Source of the DNA: Rostratula benghalensis
Taxonomy: Eukaryota > Chordata > Aves > Charadriiformes > Rostratulidae
Reading direction: 5' to 3'
Length of the DNA: 64,000 nt
NCBI GenBank assembly: GCA_013399305.1
Contig: VXAI01000019.1
Location: 2,231,952 to 2,295,951 of the forward strand
In this document: piece by piece, positions 19,975 through 32,700 of the stretch
How the letters are laid out: every line of letters begins with the position of its first letter
How positions within the stretch are numbered: position 1 is the stretch's first letter
Notes under the pieces: model-generated
Told to the model about the DNA's origin: nothing
The model's database searches: none
Seen by the model: the letters and a program-made list of their open reading frames with translations, nothing else
Made by a program: the position numbers and the translations under genes

Positions 19975-20720
19975 CTGACCCACAGATTCTCGGGGTCAAC
20001 CCCTAGGCTGGGCCGGCCTGGGGGGCGTCGCGGCCAGTTCCCCCTTCCCTCAGGGAAGAAGCGTGGATGGCGGCGGCCCCTGAGGCAGCACAACCTCCCC
20101 GCCCCGTCGGGGAACCCCGGGGCCGGGAGTTCGGCCGGCTCCTCCCCACACCACCGCCCGCCGAGCCGCCCGCCGCCCCGCCTCGCCTCAGCCCACCGCT
20201 CCCGCCATGCGGCCCTGGGTGCTCCTCAGCCTGCTGCTGCTGCAGGAATCGCTGTCGCACGGTGAGCCGCCGCCGGCCCTGCCGGGTTACCCCGTTTTGC
20301 AAGACCCCTCGGCCTTTCTTGACGCCAGGCCGCCTCCCTCGCCCTCAGCGAGGCTGCCCCTGCCCCGCTAAGCCGCCCCCTCTGCCCTCTCCCCCCACCC
20401 CCCGGCCATGACAGCCCCCGGGAGCCATCTCGGGGGTCGGCGGCGGGGCTGCCGGTCCCGCCGGCCAGAGGCGGGGGGAAGGCGGTTTGCTCGCAAGGGC
20501 TGCGGCCAGCGAGGAGCCGAGACTGTACCGCCGGAGACCGAAATCGTGCTTTCATCCCGTCCTGGGGTTTTTGGGGAGAGGCGTTTGGCGGCGGCATCAT
20601 CTGCCCCCCGAACCCTGCCCCGCCGGCCTTTCTCCTCAGGGGCAAAGCTGGAACTCGCTCCCGGCCGGAGGAGGGTCAGTGCTGGACTTGGTGCTCGGTG
20701 TTGTGTGGGTTTTTTGTTTT
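19975..20720 (+). promoter_or_regulatory. PDGFRL: CpG island and probable PDGFRL promoter
   Basis: CG dinucleotides become dense and GC content is very high from about 19980 to 20690, in contrast to the AT-rich flanks. The island surrounds the PDGFRL start codon and first splice donor. No convincing TATA box is visible, which is usual for CpG-island promoters. Long open frames here on both strands are a by-product of GC richness. Confidence 0.85.
20207..20261 (+). CDS. PDGFRL: PDGFRL exon 1: start codon and signal peptide
   Basis: Encodes MRPWVLLSLLLLQESLSH, a compact hydrophobic signal peptide, and ends one base into the next codon before GTGAGC. The ATG has G at -3 (CCCGCCATG) and sits inside a CpG island. 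This start gives a protein of the family's usual length. Confidence 0.9.
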
Positions 20721-23700
20721 GGGGGTTTTTTTTAATTATTATTACTATTAGGAACCGGTTGTTCGCTTGTGGAGAGGACCGAACTTAACTCGTAACTCAT
20801 TTTCAGGTTGTGATGGAGTCTTGGTGGGGAAGAGGCGGGTTTTTGGCTGGGGAGGGACGTTCATCACCAGTCTTTGACTTCTATCGACCTCGACTAGGGG
20901 AAAGAGGGGCTGCTTCCCTCTTGCAAAATGCGAATAAACTTACTAAAACGTCAGAAGAAACACAATTTCTTCGTTTTTCACCGTGGCAGGGGGTGGGGAG
21001 CAAGGCCTGCGTAGCCCCTGAAGGGTTTGTGGGGAGATGGGGGGCAGGCTCTGAGGGGCTGGACGGATGGCGGCACAGAGGTGGTAACCACAAAGAGGTT
21101 ATAAGGGAAAAAAAATAATATTGTAAGAGTGAAAAATCCTTCACCCTGAGAGCTGTTAAGCACTGAAGGAGGTTGCTGGGGGAGGCGGTAGAGTCTCCAG
21201 CTGTTGGGATAGTCAGAGCTGAATGGGACAAAGCTCTGAGCAGCTGAACTGGGGTGGGAAGGGATTTCCAGAAGAACTTTCCAGCCCAGTTTTTCTTACG
21301 GTTATGTGCAAAGGAATTGGGCTTTGGATCAGTGGTGTGTGGGAGAGGATTTCTGCTGCAAGATCCGGTCTGTGGCTGTGCACTGCCACATCAAGGAAAG
21401 TGTTTTCTATTTGAAAAACAGGCAATAAAGACACAGAATGAGAAACAGTTGTAACTTGGGGATAAGGTTTCCCGGGCTTATGTTTTTCTAAGTTTATACT
21501 GAGGTTTCACTGAGTGCTTCACACTGTGTCATCCAGAAGCTTAGCTACAGGAGAAAGTACCCTGGTATGTTCCTGTCTAAAGGTATAGGTACAAGTCCTA
21601 ATGTAGATAGTGTGATTTCAAAATAGCCTTCCTAATTTAACTTATTATAGCTTATGAACAGTGCAATGTAGGTTGCCCGTATGAGTGTTGATGTGTCAGC
21701 CTGTATTGAGTGTATGTGTGTTGGTTTGGATTATTTCCTCTTCATTTGAATTACCAAACAGAGATATGTCCAACCTGTTCTGATGTTAGTTGTGATTACA
21801 CTGATTATTCCCTCTCGTCTTAATCCTGGTGTTTAAGAATTATACTTGATGGTGTCCTGACACTTGGTCTATTTTATTTTTTTTTTTTCAAGGAAGAATT
21901 AATCAGTATTAATGAGAATTGAAAGGTCTCTGATGCTGCCAAGATGTGTATGTAGGTGATGCCTCAAGTCAAAATGGTATGCTTTTTAGCATTATGTGAC
22001 TGACACTCATTTTGGGATTGGTGCATGTATGTAACATCTGCAAGAACAAGGGGTAGACAGATGTTAAAGGACAGGATGAGGCAGGTACTGTGAACCAGGA
22101 GCAACAGTGCTGCGTGGTGTGTCTCTGTGACATATTGATGTGTAGTCTCCTGCTTTGGTACAGTGAGTTAGTTGGGATCCCCAAGGTACTGTTGCAGGGG
22201 AAATGCACATCTTAAAACTGACATAAGGAGCTCATTAGAGGTAGAATGCAGTTTTCTCAACTAATATCTTTCTATTAAGTCTTAATTTTTATTTAAGTGT
22301 TACTGCTGCAAAACGAGGGCTCTGTGAATAAATCTGGTGAGGTGGTAAAGTGTCCCAGCTGTGGCCTATTAATGTACTTCCATAAATGGGCTGCTTGAGT
22401 TTGTTCCCTGCCCTGAAAAAGCCTTGCACTTTGGGTAAGGAAATGGGACAATCCGTGTGGTGGTTTCTCTGCTCTTGGAGGGATTTGATTGTGTGTGTCC
22501 TCTTTATCTTTGGTGATAGACTGTTGCACTGGTTAATTGACTTACTGGGCACACAGGTCCTTGATGCGGCGATGAGAGAAGGCAGGACTGTGAGATGCAG
22601 ATGTGGTGGTGTCAGTAGATACCTGGACTGACAGACAGGGAGTGTTGGGGAGGAGCGTGGTCACAGCTTGCTTGGAAACTGTCTTCTTGGGGAGGTGCAG
22701 CAGAGAGGCAAAACGAGGGGTTTTTTTGTGTATGTAGGTAAAAGCTCCTCTGATGGTGTTTACTGAAATGCCCCTGCTGTCACCTGCAGGGAAATAGAAG
22801 GTCAGACAGACAGGAGTCTCACTAAGTGTGTGTATAGGAGGAGAGTGTTCAGACTCACTGGGAGCTACAGAAACGTGGAATGGAGGGGAGCTTGTGCCAA
22901 GAAGAAAAACTTCATCTGGAGAAAATCAAAACCAGGCTTCTGGCACTCAAAACTGAAAAGCTTTCATAGAGGAGTCTGCAACAGTTTCTTAAAGGCAAAG
23001 TGACAGGTGTGGAAGGGTGCAGAGTTTGGGATGGTGCAGTTCCTTGGCCTGAGGTTGTAAGATCTGTGTACCTTTGGACAAGTGTCAGGGGTGAGGTTGT
23101 CAGAACCTAGCAGGAGTAGCAAAGAGTAGTTTGAACAAATAATCCTATTTCAATAGGGATGAGGGGAAGAAGGGAAGAACAGTATGGCTGGACCAAAGCT
23201 TGTGTGCTTCCACAGTGTCATGGTTTAACCCCAGCTGGCAGCTAGGACCACACAGCTTCTCACTAAGTGCGCCCATGGTGGGATGTGGGAGAGAATCAGA
23301 CAAGTAAAAGTGAGAAAACTCCTGGGGTGATATAAAGACAGTTTAATAAGTAAAGCAAAGTCTGCAAGCAGCAAAACGAGGAATTGATTCCCTGCTTCCC
23401 ATGGGCAGGCAGGTGTTGAGCATCTCCAGGTCAGCAGGGCTCCATCACTCATAACAGTGACTTGGGGAGAAGAACACCATTGCTCTGAATGTGCCTTCCT
23501 TCATCCTTCCTCCCCCAGCTTTGTATATTGAGCATGACATCATGTGGCATGGAACATCCCCTTGGTAAAGCGGGGTCAGCTGTCCTGGCTGTGTCTCCTC
23601 ACAACTTCTTGTGCCTCCCCAGCCTGTGTGTTGGTGGGAGTGGTGTGAGGAGCAGAAATGGCCCTAAGTGCTCAGCAACAACCAAAAACATTAGTTCACT

Positions 23701-26700
23701 ATTGGCAGTATTCCCACCACAAACCCAAACTCTACCAGCTGCTAGTAAGAAAGTTAATTCCATCCCAGACAGAACCACAACAGAGAAAAATCTGTAAAGT
23801 ACACAGGGAACTGGAATTACTGGTTTGAAACGGGAATGCCTATCCAAAAAGATTATCAGGCCTGTCAGTGGGACCTTCTAACACTAGGGCAAAAATTAGG
23901 AAAGGTGGAATAGCTCAACTCAAGGAGTAAGTGGCAATATGTTTTGAAGAAAGCTTTAATGTTAGATCTGATTCTTGGTGGGTTTCATCACTAAAAGTCA
24001 TCTGGACTGAAACACCAGCCCTGTGGAATACAAGCAGCCTGGTTACTGACCACCCAATGTGATGGAGATGGTTAAGGTTTCCTGCTCTGTTAAGGAAAAT
24101 CAGAGGGGCAGCAAGGACTGGATGGAAAAACAAAAGGAAGAATTATTCACCCTCACGCAGGTTGGATCACACACATCGAGGTGTGATGCCAAGTACAATC
24201 ATTTGGATGCTACAAATGGTGACTCCTTAGAGCCACAGCTTGGAGAACCTCAGCAGTTCTTGAGTTGATCCAGAGCAGTACTCAGGGGATTGGATTCAGA
24301 TGTTGGTTTAGAGCAGTCGGACTGTAGTTCTAATATCCTTGCAGGAAAAATAAAAGCCAAAGAAATAACTGATGCGTTTGATTTTGGAAGAGGGAATTAC
24401 GTAAAAGGAAGAGGCTCGTTAACTCACATATGGGTTAAATATAAAAACAGCTTGCAAAAGGACTAAAACCATCCATAAATTCTGTCTTGTGATGTGCTGG
24501 GGCAGGGCAGGGAGAGATGGTCACAAAATTGGTAAGACTGGATGAAGGAAAGATCCACCAGGGAGAACAAAACTATAGCAGCTGTGGATCATAGATCCCC
24601 TGAGCTAGAGGTTCTTGGGAACTAGGAGACTACGATCAAAGGAGCAGAGGTGGGTGTTCTGTTACCTGGCTGATGTCTGGTGCTGGGTGGTGTCAGTGTG
24701 AAGATGTTGGCTAGGTAGATGTTTGGCCTGACCCACTGTAGCCTTTCTAATGTAATGCATGGGAAGAGTGCTCCTGCACCCCAAGTGTTTGCCCCTGTAC
24801 TGTGTACACTCTGTCACTCACCAGGATCATGTCCTCTGGGCAACTGAAAAATCCTCCTTCATGGTCTTCCATGGGAGGCAGCAACCACTTCTCTGAAAAA
24901 CTTAGGGGAATGATGACAACAAAGGAGGATTTCCATTTTGCGTGGCCAGTGGCATCCCAGGGGCAAAGAAATATTGGAATAAACATAAGTATTTGTTTCA
25001 CTCTCCCTTCTAGAAACTATAAAATGTTACTCTATCTTAAAATGTCATGATTTTTGGAAGGTATTGCTATTTGATCTCTTCAATTTGTGGCTTATTTTGA
25101 AGCAGTGAGGCATCTGCAATCGGCTTAATCAATACACATAATTTAAAACTGGGAAAAATGTTTGTGTGGCAGTGAGAGGATGTACCTTAGTAACTGGATG
25201 CGTGCCTCAGAAAAATTACTCTTATTACATACGAGTCCATAGGAGTTCAAAATGCATTGGGTGAACTATGACAATTACAGCATGGCTGTCTTCCAGTTTA
25301 TTGTCCAGTTGGTGTGAGACCGGGAGACAAGTGTTCCTGCACAGGCAGCCTTGCTCTGCAGGCTGAGATGACAGTCCCAGAATGGCTGAGGTTGGAAGAG
25401 GACCTCTTGAGATCATCCAGTCCAACCTCATCCTCAAGCAGGGCCACCTAGAGCAGGTTGCCTTAGGACTGTACCCAGTCAGGTTTTTAATATCTCTGTG
25501 GATGAACACACCACAACCTCTCTGGGCAACCTGTGCCTGACCACTCTGACAGTGAAAAGTGTTTTCTAATGTTCAGATTGAATTTCCTGGTTTTTAAACT
25601 TGTGCTCACAAGGCTCTGTGCCATTTAAAAGAAACGTGGTGTACGTCAGCCTGGACTTGGAGAAGGGGATGGTTGAAGTAATACAGGGTGTTCAGCTGGG
25701 GTATGAGGAATGCCATCAGGGGCAGGAGTCTGGAAGTGCTGCTGTTTGTACTGCAGCCAGTACCAGCTGTAATTCATGCTAACTCAGTATACAGCAGGGC
25801 TATTTTTTAATTTTTGTTTTAAATTTTTTTTTATTTGTAAACAAAATACCTGAGCATTTTCATGTGGGGGAAAAAACCCCAACATGTTCAATGTGAATTA
25901 GCTGCCAGGCGTAGTTAGTGGAAGTTTTGGTGTGGGGACAGTGGTTCTAGGCTCATAGCACAAAAGATCTGTACTCCTGCTGTCAAAGTGGGAATATTTT
26001 ATTATTATTATTATTTTAAATTTAAGACACCTTCCTTTTCTTTTTCCTTTCCACTTCCTTTGCTTTGATTTTTAAAGGCAGCTGGGCTTCTCTGTTGTCT
26101 CTAATGAAATCTCTTATCATTTTCCTGTAAATGAGGTTATGTTTTCATCTGGACTGTCAAAATAAATGACTGTTACTGAGAAGTGATGAGTTAAATATTA
26201 CCTTCAAGTGATTTAAGTGCCATTTGTATTTTCACAGTACTTACTGGAAAAGAAAAAAACTGCATCACTCTCAGTATTTTATAAATCGTCATGAAGTTCT
26301 ACACTTGCAATTTTTTTTTCTTGATGTGTCTGTTACAGTAACATGGTTGTGTGAAAAGGCAATGCACAATTGATGGGTGTGTGACATCCTGATGAAGATG
26401 GTGAACTTGTGTAGCATGATGTGCCACGAGGCAATGGTATGGGGGAGGAAGTAACTGGGGATAGAAAGGGCTGTATTTCTTTCTCTTCCCATTTGCACAG
26501 TCCTCATACTTTACATATTTGTCTGTTTATGTGGACTTTAAGTATAGATTTTCCATGTGGTTTTTTTTTTTTCCTTTTTCCCCAGGAAAATGGGTCATAC
26601 CAGAAACTTCAGAAACTTATGGAAATTAACTCTTTATTCCTTTTTGTGTTGTGAATCCCTTGTAGGAAGAACAAAGCTTTAAAAAGGAAGATTCTTTTCG

Positions 26701-29700
26701 GCAAAAAATAATAATAATACTGTATAACCTTTTCCTAACCAGTAACATTGCCTTCTTTTCTTTATTTCACTAGTTATTGGACAGCCTATGAAGAGTAAGC
26801 GTCCAAAAGAACCCGGGGAAAACAAAATTAAGCCTGTTAACAAAAAAATAAAACCCAAAATGCCCAAAATGAAGGAGAGAGAATCTGCTGACTCCTCTTT
26901 GAAGTCCCAGTCCATATTGACACAGGTGATGGATAAAGGTCGTTTTCAGAAACTGGCTGCCACTTTAAACCTGTCTGCAGGACAAAGCATAGAACTGCGG
27001 TGTAAGGGGAGTAATGTTACTTGGAACTACCCTTCATACTTAGACACCTTTAAAGACTCCAGGCTCAGGTAAGCTATTNNNNNGGGGGGGGAGAGGGGAA
27101 TCCAGAACTCTTTTTTCCTTACCACTTTAAACAACATTGGCTTCATTTGTTTATTTACATTTTTACAAATCAAGATGTTCCACTTAGTGGTTTCTAATGT
27201 CAACAAAAGAGAATGAACATCTTTCAGTCCTCACCAATCACTGCCCTGTGATTTGCACTGTGGAATAGTCCTGTAGTGCATGAACTGGATTTCCTTCAGG
27301 TGAGTCCAAAGTAGAAGACAAGGTCCAGCAGGATGGCAGTGTGCTCCAACCATCAGCAGGGAGCCACGTTAGAGCTGGTTTGAAGTAAAACTCTCAAAAT
27401 GTGTGTGAGTGGATGTCAGGTACTCACTACCAGCTCAGTTGCTCTGCAAAGACCTGCTACTGGTTGGCTGTACTGGTTGGTAATTTACCTACCACCTGAT
27501 ACATGAATATTAATTTCCTGAATAGGCTTAAACCCACATCTCTCTACTAGCAAAAAAAAAAATAATACACCATCCACCATGCTGAGGAGCAAGTAAGAGT
27601 AGTCTTTACTTTTTCAGTCAAAGCTACCTTTGTGTGCAAAAGGGAATGGCAAGGTGTGTGATGCGGCAGAGTTCAATGCAGAGGATTGTCACTTTGGGTT
27701 TAGGAAGGGTTTTTCTTTCATCTAGTGACATCTTAGTGGAAGCTGTGTCAATAGTTGTTAGAGCAGTAAGATGAACTGTGGCATCTCCTTTTCTCTGCCC
27801 CACCAGGTGAATTGCCTGTTGCTCTAAACATCTCCATAAGCCCTGTATATTTGTTTGCCATTTGCCTTCCCAGATTTTGAGGACAGTACACATAATTAAA
27901 TGTAATTTAGTTATGAATTTGAGAGGAGGGGCGTATAAGGAGCTCAAGGATGTCTTCCACAGGCATTTTTTTGCCCTGAGGTAGTGTTTGTTTTCACAGG
28001 CTGCTTTATGGAGGTTTATTTGTCTATAAAAGACAAGAAGTGTGGAGACTGGAACACTGTGAATGATGTCCAAGGAGAGAGCTGTAAGGAGCTTTTCTGG
28101 GGTTATTCTTAGAGAGGCACAGAGGTATAAGCAAAGTATTAACTCCTGTTGATTTTATTCCTAAATTAAGTACAAGTGTGTATGCTCTGTGCAAATAACT
28201 GTTATCTAAATCTCCATGAGCCATTTCCCTTACTTGCAGCTATGATGCTACCTTAAAATCACTCCCAGATAATCAGTTGTTCAGCTATATTCCTCTACAT
28301 TCCACTTCTCATTTCTAAGAAGAATGTTGAAGATTGGCAGTTAGACACTGTATCCTTCTGAAATTCATGAGCCAGTTCCTCACTGAGTGTTTGCTTGTTC
28401 CCTGACAGCTGAGGAGCTCAAGAACCACACTGGCTGAAGAAAGCCCTGTCGCTAGTGCAAGTTACAGCAGCAAGCCTTTTTCTGCTGAGGGCTTATGGCA
28501 GCAATGTCTCTCAAAAAATCTCGTGGCTTTTTACTGCTTTTTCCTTTGCAAGAAATAATGTTTTATCTGGATTTATTCCAGTAGGTGGCGTTTATCAGCT
28601 GAAATACAGACCTGGCCTGTATTGCCTCTTTTCAGCCAAAGCTGAATGTGCAGAATAGTGTCAACACTGTTTGTGTATGTGCACGTGTGCTGGGGGTTGT
28701 CATTTTCAAGAGTATCTTATGTTTTATGCATTTGCAAATAGGGTGCTGGCATGATTTGGTCCTGTAAACCTGCAGGTCATGTTATGTGAGTGTTAGTGTC
28801 TGGCATTGAAGAAGGCAAGGCAAGTATGTAGTTTTTGGAGAGGAATCTGAATGATTCTTCACTATTTGTTTGACTGTCTACTCCTCTCTTGCAAACTGAA
28901 GTACTTTTCTAGTGATGCATGTGAGACAAAATACAAGAATTTAAGGTACTTTGGGGGGGAAAAATAAGCTTTTTCTAATTGTGTAGTTTGGGATTGTTAA
29001 TGGTCAAACATAGCTCTTGCACCCCCAGAACAGAAGAGCTGGAATGCTGTTTTGTAAGACTCTGCATAACAGATTAATGAGAGTAGGCTCACCCAGAAAC
29101 TGGATCTGCAATGTATGAGAAGGATCAAAAACTGAGAAGGGATGAAAGAAAAATAAGGGCAAGCACATTTTCCCTTTCGTAAGCTCTCTAGAAAAAGCTG
29201 CTCTAGATGACACCAGTCTTAACTTGCCGTAGTCTTGGCTCTGCCTGACTTGGAGTGTGGGTCTCACTTGCTGAAGACGGCTGTGTTTATTACAGAACTT
29301 CACCTGATCCATAAACTCATCTGGAATGGAACTGCCCTGGTGGAAGAAGCTGGGGCAAAGAGCTGGACGTGCCTCCTACACGAGCGTGTGTGTGTGTGTG
29401 CCTGGGGGGATATATGGGTAGGAGCACTCTCACAAGTACTGAGCCACCTGTACGTTGCAGAGGGCAGAATTAGATGGCTTTTCAGTGGATCCATGCTTGT
29501 CCAGATGAATACTGCTTGAGAGGAGTTAGCTAGAGGCTCTTTGAGTGATGCCATGCACGCTGTCTTTTTGTCTTTATATAACTGTTTTTAGCTTCTAGAC
29601 TTGGCATAGCTTTTCTGGCGAAGATCTTTGGAACTTCAAATTACTAAAGCTTAATAAGATGGATGCATGGAAAATTATTTGGTAGTAGTTTTCCAGTTTC

Positions 29701-32700
29701 TTTAAACAGCCTCGAAGTGTTTGTATATACAACACTTTTACTTTGAGATGTGTAGAGCACAGCGAAGTTTTGACTTTTGAGTCAGATTTCCCAGCGTCTG
29801 AAATACTAATGAAATAAAAGCTATCCTGGAAATATTGGTCAGCTTCAGGATTTACAGTTTTTTAATTTACTCTTTGTGGCCTGTTATCCCTGCTTAATAT
29901 GGTCACATCACAAGTTTCAACACTTCCACTCTCAGTTGCCAGGTTTTGTTAGTGCATGTTTGTGGATGACTACCTCGCTAGGCTATTTCCATTGATTACT
30001 GGGTAGCTGGTTCTCAGTTAAGTAGAACACAGCGTACAGTAATTAATTAACTCTGACCTTATTTTGCTGTCTGTTGGGATTTTGAGCTGTAGTTCAGTGT
30101 CTGCATTAACAGTTAGAGGCAAAAATATTCTGGCATAATGGTTTCTCTGTAATGTTGACATTTAGTACTGGGTACTTGCGAAACATTTTATACTGATGTA
30201 GTCATGTAGGCTATGAAATGTCAACTGTGAAACTAAAAAAATAATAATAATACAGACTAGGATATGTTTTGGATTTCTCTCTTCTTCCCATTGGGTATGA
30301 TACAGAAGAGGATCTCTTGCATGAGTAAGAATGTCTTGAAGTGTATCCAAAGACTGAAGATAATTTATAATGCAACACAGTCTATGTATTGGGAATGAAA
30401 ATGCTACGGCTCCACAATTACGTGATTGCACAAAGTGGACTCAGAGGAGGTCATTAGCGGGTAGGAAGCACTGTTTCCCTGTTTCCTCAGGCAGGCCTCA
30501 AAACTGCCCTGTGGGTGAGTGTGCTAATGGAGACTCAGGGCTTTAATGGAAAAGGTAATTCTCAGTTAGTCCTGTTGGCGTGGTGTATTTGCTGTGTTTC
30601 CAATTTCTAAGCTACTGGCCCTGGCTGGAGGCCAAATGTTGGGTCGCATGAGCCGTTGCTTATGGTTGCTGGTAGTAGTTGCAAGTTGCCAGCAGAACAC
30701 TATAAGGAGTCAGAAATTTCAGGTGTTGCGTGTAGCTGGAAGTAGCAGCCTCTCTGTTTGAGCACTTGTTCTGCCTGCAGTGGAGACGGCAGTGAAACGG
30801 AGCATATAATAGAGTCAGACGTGTCTGTAGCACCCCTGTTAGACACTGGCAAGGTGTTTCAGGGGATTTCTTCAAAGCATGCTAATTCCAGAAATAAATT
30901 ATGCAGTCAGGCATCCGTCTGGCAGAATAACTGCCACATTAATTACAAGAAATAGGATGGTACATTTTCAGAGAACCCACAGTTGAGTGAGAGAGAGCTG
31001 TTCAAATTCCAGGCAAGCTGCGTATTTGTCCAGACCTTGTTTGAAGCGCTGAAAAGAAGTTTGCTATCAAATGCCTAAAACTAGAAAAATCTCTGCTGAC
31101 TTGGTTGGAACAGAAATGACCTTGTAATTCGGTGTCTTGCGAGGGAAGTGGGAAACTTCAATGTTCTGGATGTGCTGCCATGTAAAGTCAGGTGGTGAAA
31201 GGAACTTTTGAGGGTCAGAGCAGCAGTGGAGGGCATCACTGCTGCCACACGGCTGTCCTGAGAGGGTGCCCCCAGAACTAGTGCTGTGGCACCATTGCTT
31301 TTGCAATCTATCAAAAGGCAGCACAGCAGACTGCTAACTGTAACACCATCTGCCTGCAAGAAGGAGCCAGAAAAGCAAATCTTAAAATAAAAAAAAAGAA
31401 CAAGGTGAGATTGTAGTGGATGAATTTCATAAGTAGGACCATTGACCCTTAGAAACATTGTCGGTATCTGCATATATATCTACATATCTATAAATATTTG
31501 CACGTTTACAAATGTCAATCCACTGGGAGATGTATCTAGGTAATTCAGAACCAGGAGAAAAAAAGCAAATCAGGACTGAAATAATCACACAGCCTGAGTT
31601 CTGTGTAGTTAGGTGGTGACGCTGCCCTACACCTCCAGCAGTTCTCAGGGTCGTGCTCTGAAACAGCCCAAGGGGTAGTGAGGAATCTGCTGTGAGGTGC
31701 CTCAGGGCAGAGGAGTAGGCAAGGCAAAATGACTGACTTGCAGAACAAATCCAAGCTGAGGTAGAAGCTCTTCGTGATGGTGTTTGCAAGTGGAAACTTA
31801 GACCAGGATGTTAAAGATGGGAAAGTGTTACCTCTGAAAGCAGGCAAAAATCATCAAACCCTTATTAAGGTACCTGCTACTTGGTACACCTGAACTGTCC
31901 TCATTATACACTGTTGAAGCAGTGCTACAGTTTATGGCATCAAAGAAGGACCAAGATGCATGCAGGTTGACTTGGAGCATGAAAATGTGGGCTATTCATG
32001 GGCAAACGTGAGACACAGCGTAGGTGAACATACTGCTTATAGCAGTCACAGCCCAGTTTCAAACTGGGGACCGAAAGGAATCCAAGAAGGAACTGTGCAA
32101 GGCAAAAGCTTTGCAAGTGCTCGTGTGAAGTTGCACCCAATGAACCTTCTCAAATAACCAGGTCTTTTGCTGGAGCAGAAGCAGGTGTTGCAACATAGCT
32201 CTGAAAGCAAAAGGTGGGCGAGTTGCAAAGTTAGAATGAAAATAAAAAGTCAAAAGTAGAAGTGAGCTGACAGAAATGAACGAGGAAATAAATCTGTGCT
32301 TGTCTGTGCCTTTTGTTTCTCCTCTCCCCAGTATAAAGCAGCTGGACAGGTACGGGCAGCTGATCCTCGCAAACGCCACTGCGGCAGACACAGGGGAGTA
32401 CAGCTGCTGGCTTCAGCTCTGCAGTGGGAACAAATGCAGGAAGGATGAGACCAGAACAGGTTCAACCTACATCTTTTTCTCAGGTAATTAACTCGCAGGG
32501 GAATTACCAATGGAAATACATTTGCTAGTAAAACAGGAAAAAGGCTACATCAGCGATTTCACTGTCAAGATTTTTCTTCCACAATTTTTATCTCTTTCAG
32601 TGGATGTTAAAAAAAACAATGCTGGCGAGCAGAAAATTACTTACTTAGTGTGATTTATGAGTCCATTTTCCCTATGGATTATGCTAAATATGTACCCAAA

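Larger units (their letters stand above)
18046..20206. other. Intergenic region between SLC7A2 and PDGFRL
   Basis: About 2.2 kb. It contains a purine-rich tract (18535-18633), a small local tandem duplication (19637-19745) and, from about 19975, the start of the CpG island of PDGFRL. No coding exon is supported. Confidence 0.7.
20262..26773 (+). other. PDGFRL: PDGFRL intron 1
   Basis: 6.5 kb. It contains the 3' half of the CpG island, a solo LTR (23216-23782) and a CR1 fragment (25376-25595). No further exon recognised. An (ATT)n run lies at about 26000-26014. Confidence 0.8.

Noticed and set aside
20226..20645. Minus-strand open frame of 139 codons opposite PDGFRL exon 1
   Set aside because: GC-driven open frame in a CpG island, no recognisable domain, and antisense to a well-supported exon.
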